Shown: positions 1-9,325, counted from the first letter of the stretch. The stretch is DNA of 51,202 bases from an uncultured Nitriliruptoraceae bacterium (GCA_913060655.1 CAJXTG010000008.1:1-51202), one strand, 5' to 3'. Notes: a model not told the origin generated them from the sequence alone. Translations and numbers: made by a program.

Positions 1-75
1 TCGCCGACCCGACGCACGGTGCCGCAGGGTCCTCCGGTCCGTCGCGACGGGCCGTTCGGATGTCCGCACCGGTGC

Positions 76-360
76 TCAGCGCGGCGTGATGACCCTGCAG
101 GTCGGACCCCGAGCCGAGACGAGCCGTGCGTCGAGCGTCACGAGGGGGAGGCCGGACGACCCGGCGACCGCGACGTACCAGGCGTCGGAGGGCCTGACGG
201 AGGGGCGGAGCTCCCTGACGCGTGACGCGACGGCCTCGGAGGGCATCAGCGTGCGGTCGAGCCGGACCGGACGGCCGATCCGTCTCACAGCTGCGGACGA
301 CGCCCGCGCGGCGTCGCGACCCTGGACGCGCCGCTCGTCGTGGTCGCCTGCGACGTCGGT
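76..360 (-). pseudogene. 3' remnant of a VapC-type PIN-domain toxin gene
   Basis: The last ~85-90 codons of this minus-strand frame read like the C-terminal half of a VapC toxin. They contain the SDAWYVAVA motif, which holds the third acidic residue of PIN domains, then LPLVTLDARL with the fourth acidic residue, and end in a GPTCRVITPR tail before TGA. The helix SEAVASRVRELRPSVRPSDA matches the usual region before that motif. The N-terminal half, with the first conserved Asp and Glu and a start codon, is not recognisable further right, where the sequence changes character and the plus-strand gene at 505 begins. No antitoxin gene is visible. I read it as a truncated, inactive toxin gene, from motif recall only. 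The first 75 bases of the window hold nothing I can name. Confidence 0.6.
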
Positions 361-504
361 CAGGCCACCTTCTGAATCCGCTGTCTCCCTCCCCCGCTCT
401 GGCCTCAACCGTGACCGGGGGCTAGCCCAACGCCAGCCCGGTGAAGTCAGGCGTCTCACCGGCACCGCTGGTACCAAACGCTCACCTTGGTCCCAAGGAA
501 TTCG

Positions 505-1416
505 ATGGTGACCCTGTTCAGGAGTCCGACCCGTGCAGGTGCGGCGCCGAAGATGGCCGTCCTGCGGGTGTCGAAGTGGACAGTGCGCCGCCTCGGTCGT
601 GGCGTCCCGTCGCTCGCGCTGCTGCTGGCCGCTCTGGGTACGTCGATGCCCGATGCCGAGGCATCGGCGACGATCTCGCAGGTCGGTTCGGATATCGATG
701 GTGAGGCGGGCGGCGACCGGTCGGGTACCAGCGTGTCGTTGAGTTCGGATGGGTCGCGGGTCGCCGTCGGTGCCCCCCAGGGGGGTGCTGCGGGGCATGT
801 GCGGGTGTACGACTGGGATGGGTCGGCGTGGGTGCAGGTCGGTTCGGATATCGATGGTGAGGCGGGCGGCGACCGGTCGGGTACCAGCGTGTCGTTGAGT
901 TCGGACGGGTCGAGGGTCGCCATCGGCGCCTCCCAGAACGACGGGACGGGGAGTGCTGCGGGGCACGTGCGGGTCTATGCCATCGCCTCGGACGTCGGTT
1001 CGGACGTGGAGTCGAGTGTCGTGCCGAACGTGGTCTCCCGCCTCGCGGTCTCGTGCGCTCCGGCAGTGCCGTCGGCTGGCGTCTCGGTCGCGTGTGCGGT
1101 CACCGGTGGGGATCCGCACATCGACATCCTCTGGCGTGCGGCGTACAACCCGGTCTTCGCCGAGGCGGGCGTCACGCTCGACGACACAGGATCGGGGGAG
1201 TTCTCGTTCGTCGTTCCCGCGGAGGCCGTCGGTCAGGAGCTCACGGTGGAACTGGTGGAGTGGCTCGCTCCGGTGTCGCTCGGCGTCGTCGGCGGTCCGG
1301 TACCGAATTCGGTCCCATCGGGTGGTGGTCCGATGCCGGTCTGGTGGCTCGTGATGCTCCTGGTCGCTGGTGGGCTGCTGGTGCGTCGTGTCGCGACCGT
1401 GGGTGCGCGCGGCTGA
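505..1416 (+). CDS. secreted/anchored protein with two FG-GAP-type repeats
   Basis: A 303-residue protein with an N-terminal basic region and hydrophobic stretch (about residues 34-48) ending near an AEASA site, consistent with a signal peptide. Two repeats of about 52 residues follow, each with GSDIDGEAGGDRSG, a SLSSDGSRVA strand and AAGHVRVY. This is the style of FG-GAP/beta-propeller repeats in surface proteins. An Ig-like segment with two cysteines comes next, then a C-terminal transmembrane helix (about residues 276-292) followed by arginines, like a sorting or anchor tail. The ATG at 505 is chosen because AAGGA lies 5 bases upstream; a TTG at 487 and ATG at 553 are alternatives. Two repeats are too few for a closed propeller. 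Codon use is less GC-biased than in the neighbours, which suggests acquisition. Function is unknown; a surface or adhesion role is a guess. Confidence 0.65.
   Translation: MVTLFRSPTRAGAAPKMAVLRVSKWTVRRLGRGVPSLALLLAALGTSMPDAEASATISQVGSDIDGEAGGDRSGTSVSLSSDGSRVAVGAPQGGAAGHVRVYDWDGSAWVQVGSDIDGEAGGDRSGTSVSLSSDGSRVAIGASQNDGTGSAAGHVRVYAIASDVGSDVESSVVPNVVSRLAVSCAPAVPSAGVSVACAVTGGDPHIDILWRAAYNPVFAEAGVTLDDTGSGEFSFVVPAEAVGQELTVELVEWLAPVSLGVVGGPVPNSVPSGGGPMPVWWLVMLLVAGGLLVRRVATVGARG
679..983 (+). repeat. 156-bp tandem repeat inside the FG-GAP gene
   Basis: Two direct copies lie 156 bp (52 codons) apart, starting at 679 and 835. The first 71 bases of each copy (679-749 and 835-905) are identical, including synonymous positions. 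Divergence rises after that. Identity at the nucleotide level points to recent duplication or gene conversion. Confidence 0.9.
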
Positions 1417-1470
1417 TCGTCACGGTTCTCCACAGGTGTCCGCCCGAGTCTTCCTGGCGGGCACCGGTGC

Positions 1471-2325
1471 GTGCAGGCTCTCGGGATGCCTGCGCTGCTC
1501 GTCGTCCTCGTCCTGCTGGCCTCCGGGTGCGCCCCGGGCGGCTCGCGCAGCGACGGGATCCCGACCGCGGACGCACCGTTCACGCTGACCGCTTTTGACG
1601 TCGGTCAGGGCGACGCGTTCCTGCTCCGCGCCGATGGCGCGACCGTGCTCGTCGACACGGGGGAACCCGACGCGGACGTCGTCCGGCTGCTGCGTTCGGA
1701 GGGGGTCGAGCGGCTCGACGCCCTCATCATCACCCACGCCCATCTCGACCACGTCGGCGGAGCACCCGACGTCCTCGCGAGCCTGCCCGTCGGGGTCGTC
1801 TGGATGCATCCGGTGCCTGCCGTCGACGACGTGGTCCCCGAGTACGCGCGCACGCTCGAGGAGGCGCGGCGGCGCGGTGTGCCGGTGCGTGGGCCGCCCG
1901 CCGGGGCGCGCGTCGCGATCGGTGCGCTCCACCTCGACGTCCTCGGGCCACCCCCGGGTCGGCCGTACGCGTGGACGGGGAGCGAGCGCAACAACACGTC
2001 GATCGTCGTGCGGGCCTCCGTCGACGGTGCGGGCAGCGTCCTGCTCGCCGGCGAGGTCGAGCGGGAGGCGCAGGCGGACCTGCTCGCCAGCCGCGCCGAT
2101 GCGCTGCGCGTCGACGTGCTCGTCGTGCCCCACCACGGGTCCCGCACGTCCGACCCCGCCTTCCTCGCGGCGACGCGCGCCCGCACGGCGGTGCTCAGCG
2201 TCGGCGCGGGCAACCGGCACGGTCACCCCCATGCGGAGACGCTCACGGCCCTGGAGCGGGCCGGGATGCGCCTGCACCGCACCGACCGCGACGGGACCGT
2301 CCGCATCGCCGTGCGCCACGGTTAG
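1471..2325 (+). CDS. ComEC-like metallo-beta-lactamase-fold lipoprotein
   Basis: 284 residues. The N-terminus is a lipoprotein signal with a lipobox ending at Cys20 (LLASGC). The rest matches the extracytoplasmic metallo-beta-lactamase domain of ComEC: FDVGQGDAFL, the metal motif THAHLDH (about residues 88-94), VVPHHGSRTS, and the end-of-domain pattern GNRHGHPH...RTDRDG. The membrane channel and OB parts of full ComEC are absent, so it is a stand-alone domain, probably membrane-tethered outside the cell. It may act as a nuclease or phosphodiesterase on DNA or nucleotides, by family analogy. It sits just before holA, where actinobacteria often carry comEC. The start is GTG 1471; ATG 1486 would shorten it by five residues and still keep the lipobox. 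Its TAG stop overlaps the putative -10 of holA. Confidence 0.8.
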   Translation: MQALGMPALLVVLVLLASGCAPGGSRSDGIPTADAPFTLTAFDVGQGDAFLLRADGATVLVDTGEPDADVVRLLRSEGVERLDALIITHAHLDHVGGAPDVLASLPVGVVWMHPVPAVDDVVPEYARTLEEARRRGVPVRGPPAGARVAIGALHLDVLGPPPGRPYAWTGSERNNTSIVVRASVDGAGSVLLAGEVEREAQADLLASRADALRVDVLVVPHHGSRTSDPAFLAATRARTAVLSVGAGNRHGHPHAETLTALERAGMRLHRTDRDGTVRIAVRHG

Positions 2326-2328
2326 CCT
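2323..2328 (+). promoter_or_regulatory. -10 box TAGCCT for holA
   Basis: A TANNNT hexamer 39 bases upstream of the holA start, overlapping the TAG stop of the preceding gene. No convincing -35 box is visible. It matches the TAGCNT-type boxes seen before many other genes in the window. Confidence 0.4.
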
Positions 2329-2367
2329 GCCCGCACGCGCCGCCGGCGCGCCGTCGGAGGAGGGACC

Positions 2368-3345
2368 GTGCCGCAGGTGCTCCTCGTCGTCGGTCCCGAC
2401 CCGCTGCTGTGCGAGCGCGAGGTGGAACGGCGGCTCGCCGCCGTCGCCGAGGACGGCGTCCCCACCCACGTGCAGCGGCATGACGCGGCCGAGCTCGACG
2501 CGCTGCCCGAGCTGCGCACCGCGTCACTGCTCGAGGAGCGCACCTGCGTCGTCATCCGCGGCGTCGAGGCGCTCTCCGGCGAGGCGAACCGGCCGCTGCG
2601 CGAGCAGCTCGAGCAGTACGCGGCGTCGCCCGACCCGACGAACCTGCTCGTGCTCGTCGCCCGCAGCGTCGGGCGCATCCCCACCCTCGCCAAGGCCGTC
2701 GCGGCGGCGGGGGAGAAGGTCGACGTCGCCGTCCCCGCCGATCACGACCGGCGTGGCTGGGAACGGCACATCAGCGACGAGTTCGCCCGCGCCGGACGGC
2801 AGGCCGACCCTGCCGCGGTCAGCGCGGTGCTCGGGCACGCCGGCAACGATGCGGGCGTCATCGCCTCCCAGGTCGCGACGATCGTCCACGCCACCGACGC
2901 GGGACGCACCATCACCGTCGACGACGTCGAGGCGGTCACCGCGGGGCAGGGCCGCACCTCCGCGTTCGCCGTCGCCGACGCGATCGAGCGCCGCGACCCG
3001 GGCGCGGCGCTCCTGGCGCTGCGCGGCGCGATGGGTGCGGGGGAGGCCCCGCTGCGCATCGTCGGCGCGCTGACCTTCCGGTTCCGCCAGCTGCTGCAGG
3101 CCCGTGCCGGTGCCGACGCCCGCGACATCGGCATCCCACCGGGCCGGCTCACGCACCTGCGGCGCAGCGCCCAGGCGTTCCTGCCCGGTGAGCTCGCCTG
3201 GTGCCACGACCGCCTCGGCCGGCTCGACGTCGAGCTGAAGGGCAGCGACCTGCCCGACGACGTGCTCATGGACGTCGCCGTCGTCGAGCTGGCGACGTCA
3301 CGGGCACCCGGGGCACCGTTCGATCCGACCGCACCACGGCCCTGA
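2368..3345 (+). CDS. holA: DNA polymerase III subunit delta
   Basis: 325 residues, usual for the delta subunit, the wrench of the clamp loader that opens the beta sliding clamp during replication. The N-terminal domain begins VLLVVGPDPLLCEREVERRL, followed by the acidic-rich middle and RTSAFAVADAIERRDPGAAL, typical of the AAA+-like domain III. The C-terminal helical collar contains TFRFRQLLQARAG. The GTG start has a strong GGAGGAGGG ribosome site a few bases upstream. It is convergent with rpsT, as in many actinobacteria, with a terminator hairpin between. Confidence is high from sequence pattern and context. Confidence 0.93.
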   Translation: MPQVLLVVGPDPLLCEREVERRLAAVAEDGVPTHVQRHDAAELDALPELRTASLLEERTCVVIRGVEALSGEANRPLREQLEQYAASPDPTNLLVLVARSVGRIPTLAKAVAAAGEKVDVAVPADHDRRGWERHISDEFARAGRQADPAAVSAVLGHAGNDAGVIASQVATIVHATDAGRTITVDDVEAVTAGQGRTSAFAVADAIERRDPGAALLALRGAMGAGEAPLRIVGALTFRFRQLLQARAGADARDIGIPPGRLTHLRRSAQAFLPGELAWCHDRLGRLDVELKGSDLPDDVLMDVAVVELATSRAPGAPFDPTAPRP

Positions 3346-3352
3346 GACGAGC

Positions 3353-3376
3353 ACGACCCCGCCGGAGCGGGGTCGT
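3353..3376. terminator. bidirectional hairpin between holA and rpsT
   Basis: A 9-bp perfect stem, ACGACCCCG with CGGGGTCGT, and a 6-base loop lie between the convergent stops at 3345 and 3396. There is no T-run, as is common at high G+C. Confidence 0.7.
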
Positions 3377-3395
3377 CGTCGGTGCGGGGGGGCGG

Positions 3396-3662
3396 TCAGT
3401 CTCGCAGTGCCTTCAGCGCCGCCGCCATGCCGGACTTGCGGTTGGCCGCCTGGTTGCGGTGGATCACGCCCTTCTGGGCGGCCTTGTCGAGCTCACGGGC
3501 GGCCTCGGCGTACGCCGTCTCGGCCGCGCCCGCGTCGCCCGAGCCGAGCGCCGTGCGGAAGCGCCGCACGGCGGTGCGGGTGCGCGAGCGCACGATGACG
3601 TTGCGCTGCCGGGCGGTCTCGTTCTGCCGGTTGCGCTTGACCTGGGACGCGATGTTCGCCAT
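3396..3662 (-). CDS. rpsT: 30S ribosomal protein S20
   Basis: 88 residues beginning [21 protein letters not shown], with the central helical [11 protein letters not shown] and the [20 protein letters not shown] end that define S20, a primary 16S rRNA binder of the small subunit. Length and basic composition are normal. GAGG lies 7 bases before the ATG. A -10 box (3716-3721) and a 5' hairpin (3689-3708) lie upstream. It is convergent with holA and in front of the cold-shock gene's terminator. Confidence 0.96.
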   Translation of the reverse strand: MANIASQVKRNRQNETARQRNVIVRSRTRTAVRRFRTALGSGDAGAAETAYAEAARELDKAAQKGVIHRNQAANRKSGMAAALKALRD

Positions 3663-3688
3663 CGGGTGACCTCTGCTCTCACACGGAA

Positions 3689-3708
3689 GCGCCGCCCGCA
3701 GGCGGCGC
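3689..3708 (-). promoter_or_regulatory. 5'-end stem-loop of the rpsT leader
   Basis: A perfect 8-bp stem (GCGCCGCC/GGCGGCGC) with a 4-base loop. If transcription starts about 7 bases after the TATCCT box at 3716-3721, this hairpin sits at the extreme 5' end of the rpsT mRNA. It could stabilise the message or be part of S20 control; both are inference. Confidence 0.5.
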
Positions 3709-3715
3709 GGAGGGG

Positions 3716-3721
3716 AGGATA
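3716..3721 (-). promoter_or_regulatory. -10 box TATCCT for rpsT
   Basis: TATCCT on the minus strand, giving a leader of roughly 47 bases before the rpsT ATG. No clear -35 element is seen. Confidence 0.45.
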
Positions 3722-3750
3722 GCGGGCCGGGGGCCGGGCGGCGACCCCGC

Positions 3751-3794
3751 CACGGCGGGCTCGGGCCCTCGGCACGGCGGGCTCGGGCCCTCGG
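3751..3794. repeat. 22-bp tandem duplication
   Basis: Two perfect adjacent 22-base copies (3751-3772 and 3773-3794) in the gap between the rpsT promoter and the cold-shock gene terminator. Each contains the palindrome GGGCCC. No function is evident. Confidence 0.85.
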
Positions 3795-3822
3795 GGGGGC
3801 CGGAGGACCCCGAGAAATGCAG

Positions 3823-3844
3823 GAGCCCCGCCGCAGCGGGGCTC
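3823..3844 (-). terminator. terminator of the cold-shock gene
   Basis: A perfect 9-bp stem GAGCCCCGC/GCGGGGCTC with a CGCA loop, about 60 bases downstream of the cold-shock stop on the minus strand. Confidence 0.65.
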
Positions 3845-3904
3845 ATGCCGACCGGCAGCCGTACGACCACAGATGGAACGAGGGACGCCGGTCCCGGGCG
3901 AGGA

Positions 3905-4108
3905 TCAGGCCTGGCGGACGTCCGCCGCCTGGAGGCCCTTCTGGCCGTTGACGACCTCGAAGACGACCTTCTGACCCTCGTCGAGGGACTTGTAGCCATC
4001 CATCTGGATCGCGGAGAAGTGGACGAACACGTCGTCCCCACCGTCGTCGGGCTGGATGAAGCCGAAGCCCTTGTCGGCGTTGAACCACTTTACGGTGCCT
4101 GAAGGCAT
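3905..4108 (-). CDS. cold-shock protein (CspA family)
   Basis: 67 residues forming a single cold-shock OB fold, an RNA chaperone and single-stranded nucleic-acid binder. It carries RNP1 (KGFGFIQ) and RNP2 (VFVHFSAI) with the flanking [11 protein letters not shown] and EGQKVVFEV segments. Start choice: an AGGGA ribosome site is immediately adjacent to the ATG at 4117 but 9 bases before the ATG at 4108. The latter gives the standard MPSGTVKWF start and family length. A long 5' leader of unknown structure, usual for csp genes, separates it from the divergent lepA. Confidence 0.95.
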   Translation of the reverse strand: MPSGTVKWFNADKGFGFIQPDDGGDDVFVHFSAIQMDGYKSLDEGQKVVFEVVNGQKGLQAADVRQA

Positions 4109-4258
4109 TGTTCTCATTCCCTACGTGACCACGTCCGTCGGAGGGTTTCCGCTTTTCGGAGACGCGACACCCCGACCGGGTGTGGAGGCCGGAACGGTAC
4201 CGGACCCCCGGACGCGGCGCCACCGTCGGTCCCGTGCCCTGTGGACCGCTGCGGGCCG

Positions 4259-4264
4259 TAATCT
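4259..4264 (+). promoter_or_regulatory. -10 box TAATCT for lepA
   Basis: TAATCT, one of the more AT-rich hexamers in this intergenic region, 57 bases upstream of the lepA start. No strong -35 is visible. Confidence 0.4.
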
Positions 4265-4321
4265 GCCGTCCTCACACGCCAGCCCGCGTGCCGCCCCGCC
4301 GGGACCGCCGGCCACCGGAGG

Positions 4322-6170
<1,849 letters not shown>

Positions 6171-6178
<8 letters not shown>

Positions 6179-6812
6179 ACCCGACCCGTCCCCGCGCGAG
6201 CCGGACCCGACCGTGCCCCCGCCGGCCCCCGACGCGCCACCGCCGCACCCGCCGGTGCCGGCGCCCGGCGGCGCGGAGGACGTCGACCCGCGCGCCGGCA
6301 TCCCCGACGGCTCGGACAGCGACCTGTGGGTGTTCTCGTTCGACGGGCTGCTGCGGGCGCAGGAGGCGATGCTCGCCGTGTCCCGGCTGGCGTCCCGACG
6401 TCACCTCGACCTCGAGGACGCGGTGATCGTGACGCTGCGCCGCGGCCGGGTCCGCCTGCTGCAGACCCGCGACATGAACCCGGCGCAGGGGGCGGTCGGT
6501 GGGGCGTGGTTCGGCACGATCGCCGGCCTGTTCGCCGGCCTGCCGCTCGTCGGTGCGGCGCTGGGCGCGGCGGCCGGCGGCGTGTACGCGCGGCTGCGGG
6601 ACTTCGGCATCGCCGACGCGGAGATGAAGGCGTTCGGCCGCTCGCTCGAGGGCGACCGGGCGGCCCTGTTCCTGCTGGTGCGGGACTGCCACCGGATGCG
6701 GGCGCTGCACGAGGTGTCGCGCTTCCCCGCCCGGCTCGAACGCTCCAGCGCCGACGAGGACCTCGTCGAGCTGGTCCGTCAGCGGCTCGCGGTCGACCCG
6801 TGGGACGGCTGA
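6171..6812 (+). CDS. DUF1269-family membrane-associated protein
   Basis: 213 residues. Residues 1-45 are proline- and aspartate-rich and look disordered. The rest follows the DUF1269 pattern: [28 protein letters not shown], then a glycine-rich hydrophobic hairpin (about residues 107-138, [18 protein letters not shown]), then [22 protein letters not shown]. The glycine-zipper hairpin suggests membrane insertion. Function is unknown; related proteins are annotated only as DUF1269. It lies between lepA and hemW with overlapping ends on both sides, so it belongs to the lepA operon. Confidence 0.75.
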
Positions 6813-8059
6813 CCGCACCGGACACGGCCGACGCGGGCACGCCGGCGCGCGGCTGGCTCGACGCGCCCCTCGAGTCGGGGTCGGCCGCCGGGTTCGGCGT
6901 CTACCTGCACGTCCCGTTCTGCCACCACCGCTGCGGCTACTGCGACTTCGCGACCGAGGCGGTCGGTGGGCTCGCCGACGACGACCGTGACGCGCTGCTG
7001 CGCCGCTACGTCGCCGCGTTGGAGCGTGACCTCGCGACGCAGGCGGCGACGGTGGGGGAGCGTGCGGTCACGTCCGTGTTCGTCGGCGGCGGCACGCCGA
7101 CGCTGCTGCCGCCGGACCTGCTCGCGCGGGTCGTCGGGCTGGTCGGCCGCGAGCTCGACGTCGCCGCCGACGTCGAGCTGACCGTCGAGTGCAACCCGGA
7201 GACCGCGGACGTGGACCGCTTCGCGGTCCTCGCCGACGCCGGCGTCGACCGGGTGTCGATGGGGGCGCAGTCGTTCGACGCGGGCGTGCTCGCCGTGCTG
7301 GAGCGGCGGCACCGCCCGCGGCGGACCGCCGAGGCGGTCGCGCTCGCCCGCGCCGCCGGCATCCCGCGCGTCAGCCTCGACCTGATCTACGGCACGCCGG
7401 GGGAGGACGCGGCCGCGTGGCGCGACAGCCTCGCGGCGGTGCTCGCCCTCGGTGTCGACCACGTGTCCGCCTACGCGCTCGGGGTCCACGCGAACACGCC
7501 GCTCGGGCGGGCGGTCGCCGCCGGCACGGTCCCCGCGCCCGACGACGACGTGCAGCGCGAGCGGTTCGACGACCTGCGCCAGCTGCTGCGGGGCGCCGGG
7601 TTCGTCCACTACGAGCTCGCCAACCTCGCACGCACCGACGCGCTGCGGTCCCGCCACAACGTCCTGTACTGGCGTCATGGGGACTACCTCGGTGTCGGCG
7701 TCGGGGCGCACGGGCATCACGACGGACGCCGCTGGTGGACGACCCGCTCGACCGCCCGCTACCTGGCCGCGCTCGAGCAGGACGTGGCCGACGGCGGCGT
7801 GGCGCGTGACGCGTCGGGTCGGGTGCGCGACGTCACCGAGGAGGAGCGGCTCGACGACGAGGCGCGGGCGCTCGAACGGCTCCTGCTGGGCCTCCGGCTC
7901 GCCGAGGGCCTCCATCCGCGTGACGTCCCGCCGATCGCCCGTGAGGCGCTCGAGTCGGCGGTCGCCGACGGGCTGGTCACCACCGCGTGCGGTCGGCTGC
8001 AGGCGACGGCGGACGGCTGGTTCCTGCTCGACGAGGCCGTCCGACGCCTGACGGCATGA
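6800..8059 (+). CDS. hemW: radical SAM heme chaperone HemW
   Basis: About 419 residues. The N-terminal radical-SAM motif CHHRCGYCDF (near residue 40) has the C-x3-C-x2-C spacing and following Asp-Phe of HemW. FVGGGTPTLLPPDLL, ECNPETAD, DRVSMGAQSFD and SLDLIYGTPGED follow as in the family. HemW binds heme and is related to oxygen-independent coproporphyrinogen oxidase. No ATG is available; the GTG at 6800 overlaps the previous gene by 13 bases and places the motif at the usual distance, so coupled initiation is likely. Neighbouring lepA matches conserved order, but hrcA, the usual next gene, is 6 kb away. Confidence 0.92.
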   Translation: MGRLTAPDTADAGTPARGWLDAPLESGSAAGFGVYLHVPFCHHRCGYCDFATEAVGGLADDDRDALLRRYVAALERDLATQAATVGERAVTSVFVGGGTPTLLPPDLLARVVGLVGRELDVAADVELTVECNPETADVDRFAVLADAGVDRVSMGAQSFDAGVLAVLERRHRPRRTAEAVALARAAGIPRVSLDLIYGTPGEDAAAWRDSLAAVLALGVDHVSAYALGVHANTPLGRAVAAGTVPAPDDDVQRERFDDLRQLLRGAGFVHYELANLARTDALRSRHNVLYWRHGDYLGVGVGAHGHHDGRRWWTTRSTARYLAALEQDVADGGVARDASGRVRDVTEEERLDDEARALERLLLGLRLAEGLHPRDVPPIAREALESAVADGLVTTACGRLQATADGWFLLDEAVRRLTA

Positions 8060-8099
8060 TGCGCGACGGACGGACCGCGCCGGGGTGACGGCCCAGCGT

Positions 8100-8642
8100 T
8101 CAGGGTGCGGCGGTGCCGCAGTGGGCGAGCGCGCGCCGCACCAGCCGGTCGTGTCCGGCGGACAGCTCCGAGACGACGCCGTGCCCGAGCGCCTCGGCGG
8201 GGGTCAGCCAGGAGAACTCGAGCGCGTCCTGCGACGGCGCGCAGGTGCCGTCGACGGGGACGACGAAGCACAGCGCGACCGCGTGCTGGCGCGGGTCGTG
8301 GAAGCCGGTGCGCTCGGGGTCGGGGAAGTACTCGACGACGGTGAACGGGGCGACGCCCGTCGGCAGCTGCGGCTCCGCGTCCGGTCCGAGGTCCTTCGTC
8401 AGGTGCCGCCACAGCGCCTCGCGGACGGTCTCGCCGAGGAGCACGCGTCCCGACACGATCGCGCGGGAGATGGTGCCGTCCGGCTGGGGGCGCAGCAGCA
8501 GCCCGATCCGCTCGATGCGACCGAGGTGGTCCACCCTGACGGGGACCGCCTCGACGTACACCATCGGGACCCGGTCGCGGGCGTCATCGAGCTGGTCCGG
8601 CTCCAACCAGCCCGGGCGGGCCTCCGTCGTCCCCGTCGTCAT
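8100..8642 (-). CDS. DUF4916 Nudix-fold protein with degenerate Nudix box
   Basis: 180 residues beginning MTTGTTEARPGWLEPDQLDD, with ARDRVPMVYVEAVPVRVD, DGTISRAIVSGRVLLGETVR and FHDPRQHAVALCFVVPV. This matches the actinobacterial DUF4916/Nudix-related family. The Nudix box is recognisable by spacing (Gly65, Glu71, Arg79, Gly86), but the metal-binding glutamates are replaced: His80, Lys83 and Asp84 stand where RE and EE are expected. Pyrophosphohydrolase activity is therefore doubtful. ATG 8642 has GGGGAG three bases upstream. The frame stays open upstream for 148 codons, but that stretch is arginine-rich and not protein-like. Convergent with hemW, 40 bases apart. Confidence 0.75.
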   Translation of the reverse strand: MTTGTTEARPGWLEPDQLDDARDRVPMVYVEAVPVRVDHLGRIERIGLLLRPQPDGTISRAIVSGRVLLGETVREALWRHLTKDLGPDAEPQLPTGVAPFTVVEYFPDPERTGFHDPRQHAVALCFVVPVDGTCAPSQDALEFSWLTPAEALGHGVVSELSAGHDRLVRRALAHCGTAAP

Positions 8643-8751
8643 CGGCTCCCCGTCCTCGTCGCGTCCGTCCCCGACGGCTCCGTCCCGGTCGTGTCCGTCC
8701 CCGGACACACGAACGCCCCGGGCGCCCTTGCGGGCCCACCGGGGCGTCGCG

Positions 8752-8784
8752 GATGGGCGCGCGCCTCTGGAGAGCGCGCCCATC
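8752..8784. other. 11-bp perfect inverted repeat
   Basis: GATGGGCGCGC pairs perfectly with GCGCGCCCATC across an 11-base loop. Together with the 9-bp stem at 8713-8747 it forms a double hairpin 70-140 bases upstream of the DUF4916 gene on the minus strand. It could be a leader attenuator or a terminator of transcription entering from the right. Confidence 0.55.
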
Positions 8785-9281
8785 TCCCGGGTCGTGACCC
8801 CGAAGGGTCCTCGCCGGGCCGGGCCTTCGCCTTCCGCGTCCGAGCGCGGCCGGTCGTCGACCCTTCGGCGTGCGTCCCGGACCTCCCCGAGGGGACCTCC
8901 GGTCCGGCGAGCTCCCCGTCGCACCACCCGGAGGTGGGCGCCGCAGGTCCTCGCCCGGTCGGCCTCACGGCCGTCCGTCCGCCTGCACGGTCCCGCTGCG
9001 TCGGGCCGCGCGATCCTTCGGGCGGTGACAGGCGCCCTGGATCCGGTCGTCCGCCTCTCGACGGTCCGACCCGGTGTCGCCTCCACCCCCGAAGGGGCTT
9101 CGGACGGTCATCCTCGCTCCGAGGCCTCGGAGCCGGTGACGGCCGCGGTCCTCTCGGACCCTCCACCTCCGCCGCCGGGGCCTGTCCGCCCCTCCGGCGA
9201 CCCGTCAGGGTGTCGCAGTTCCGTTCCCGACAGGACTGAGGACCGTACGGACGGCGCGGCGATCTGTCCAGAGGAATCGGG

Positions 9282-9325
9282 GAAGTCACAGGAAAGCCAC
9301 AGGCTGTCCGCAGGTCATCCGCAGC
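9282..9325. repeat. four 11-bp iterated direct repeats
   Basis: Four contiguous imperfect 11-mers: GAAGTCACAGG, AAAGCCACAGG, CTGTCCGCAGG and TCATCCGCAGC. The shared core is YCRCAG at identical phase, one per DNA turn. Units three and four match 7 of 9 positions of DnaA-box-like TTGTCCACA or TTATCCACA. It lies about 90 bases downstream of the small winged-helix gene's stop codon. A cooperative protein-binding array is plausible; which protein binds is unknown. Confidence 0.55.

Noticed and set aside
8643-9086. 148-codon upstream extension of the DUF4916 frame
   Set aside because: Arg/Gly/Pro-rich with no domain features. The ATG at 8642 has a proper ribosome site and gives the family length. 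Stop-free frames are expected by chance at this G+C.
9282-9325. Replication origin (DnaA-box cluster)
   Set aside because: Only two of four units match DnaA boxes at 7 of 9 positions, no AT-rich unwinding region is present, and dnaA/dnaN/gyrB are not nearby.
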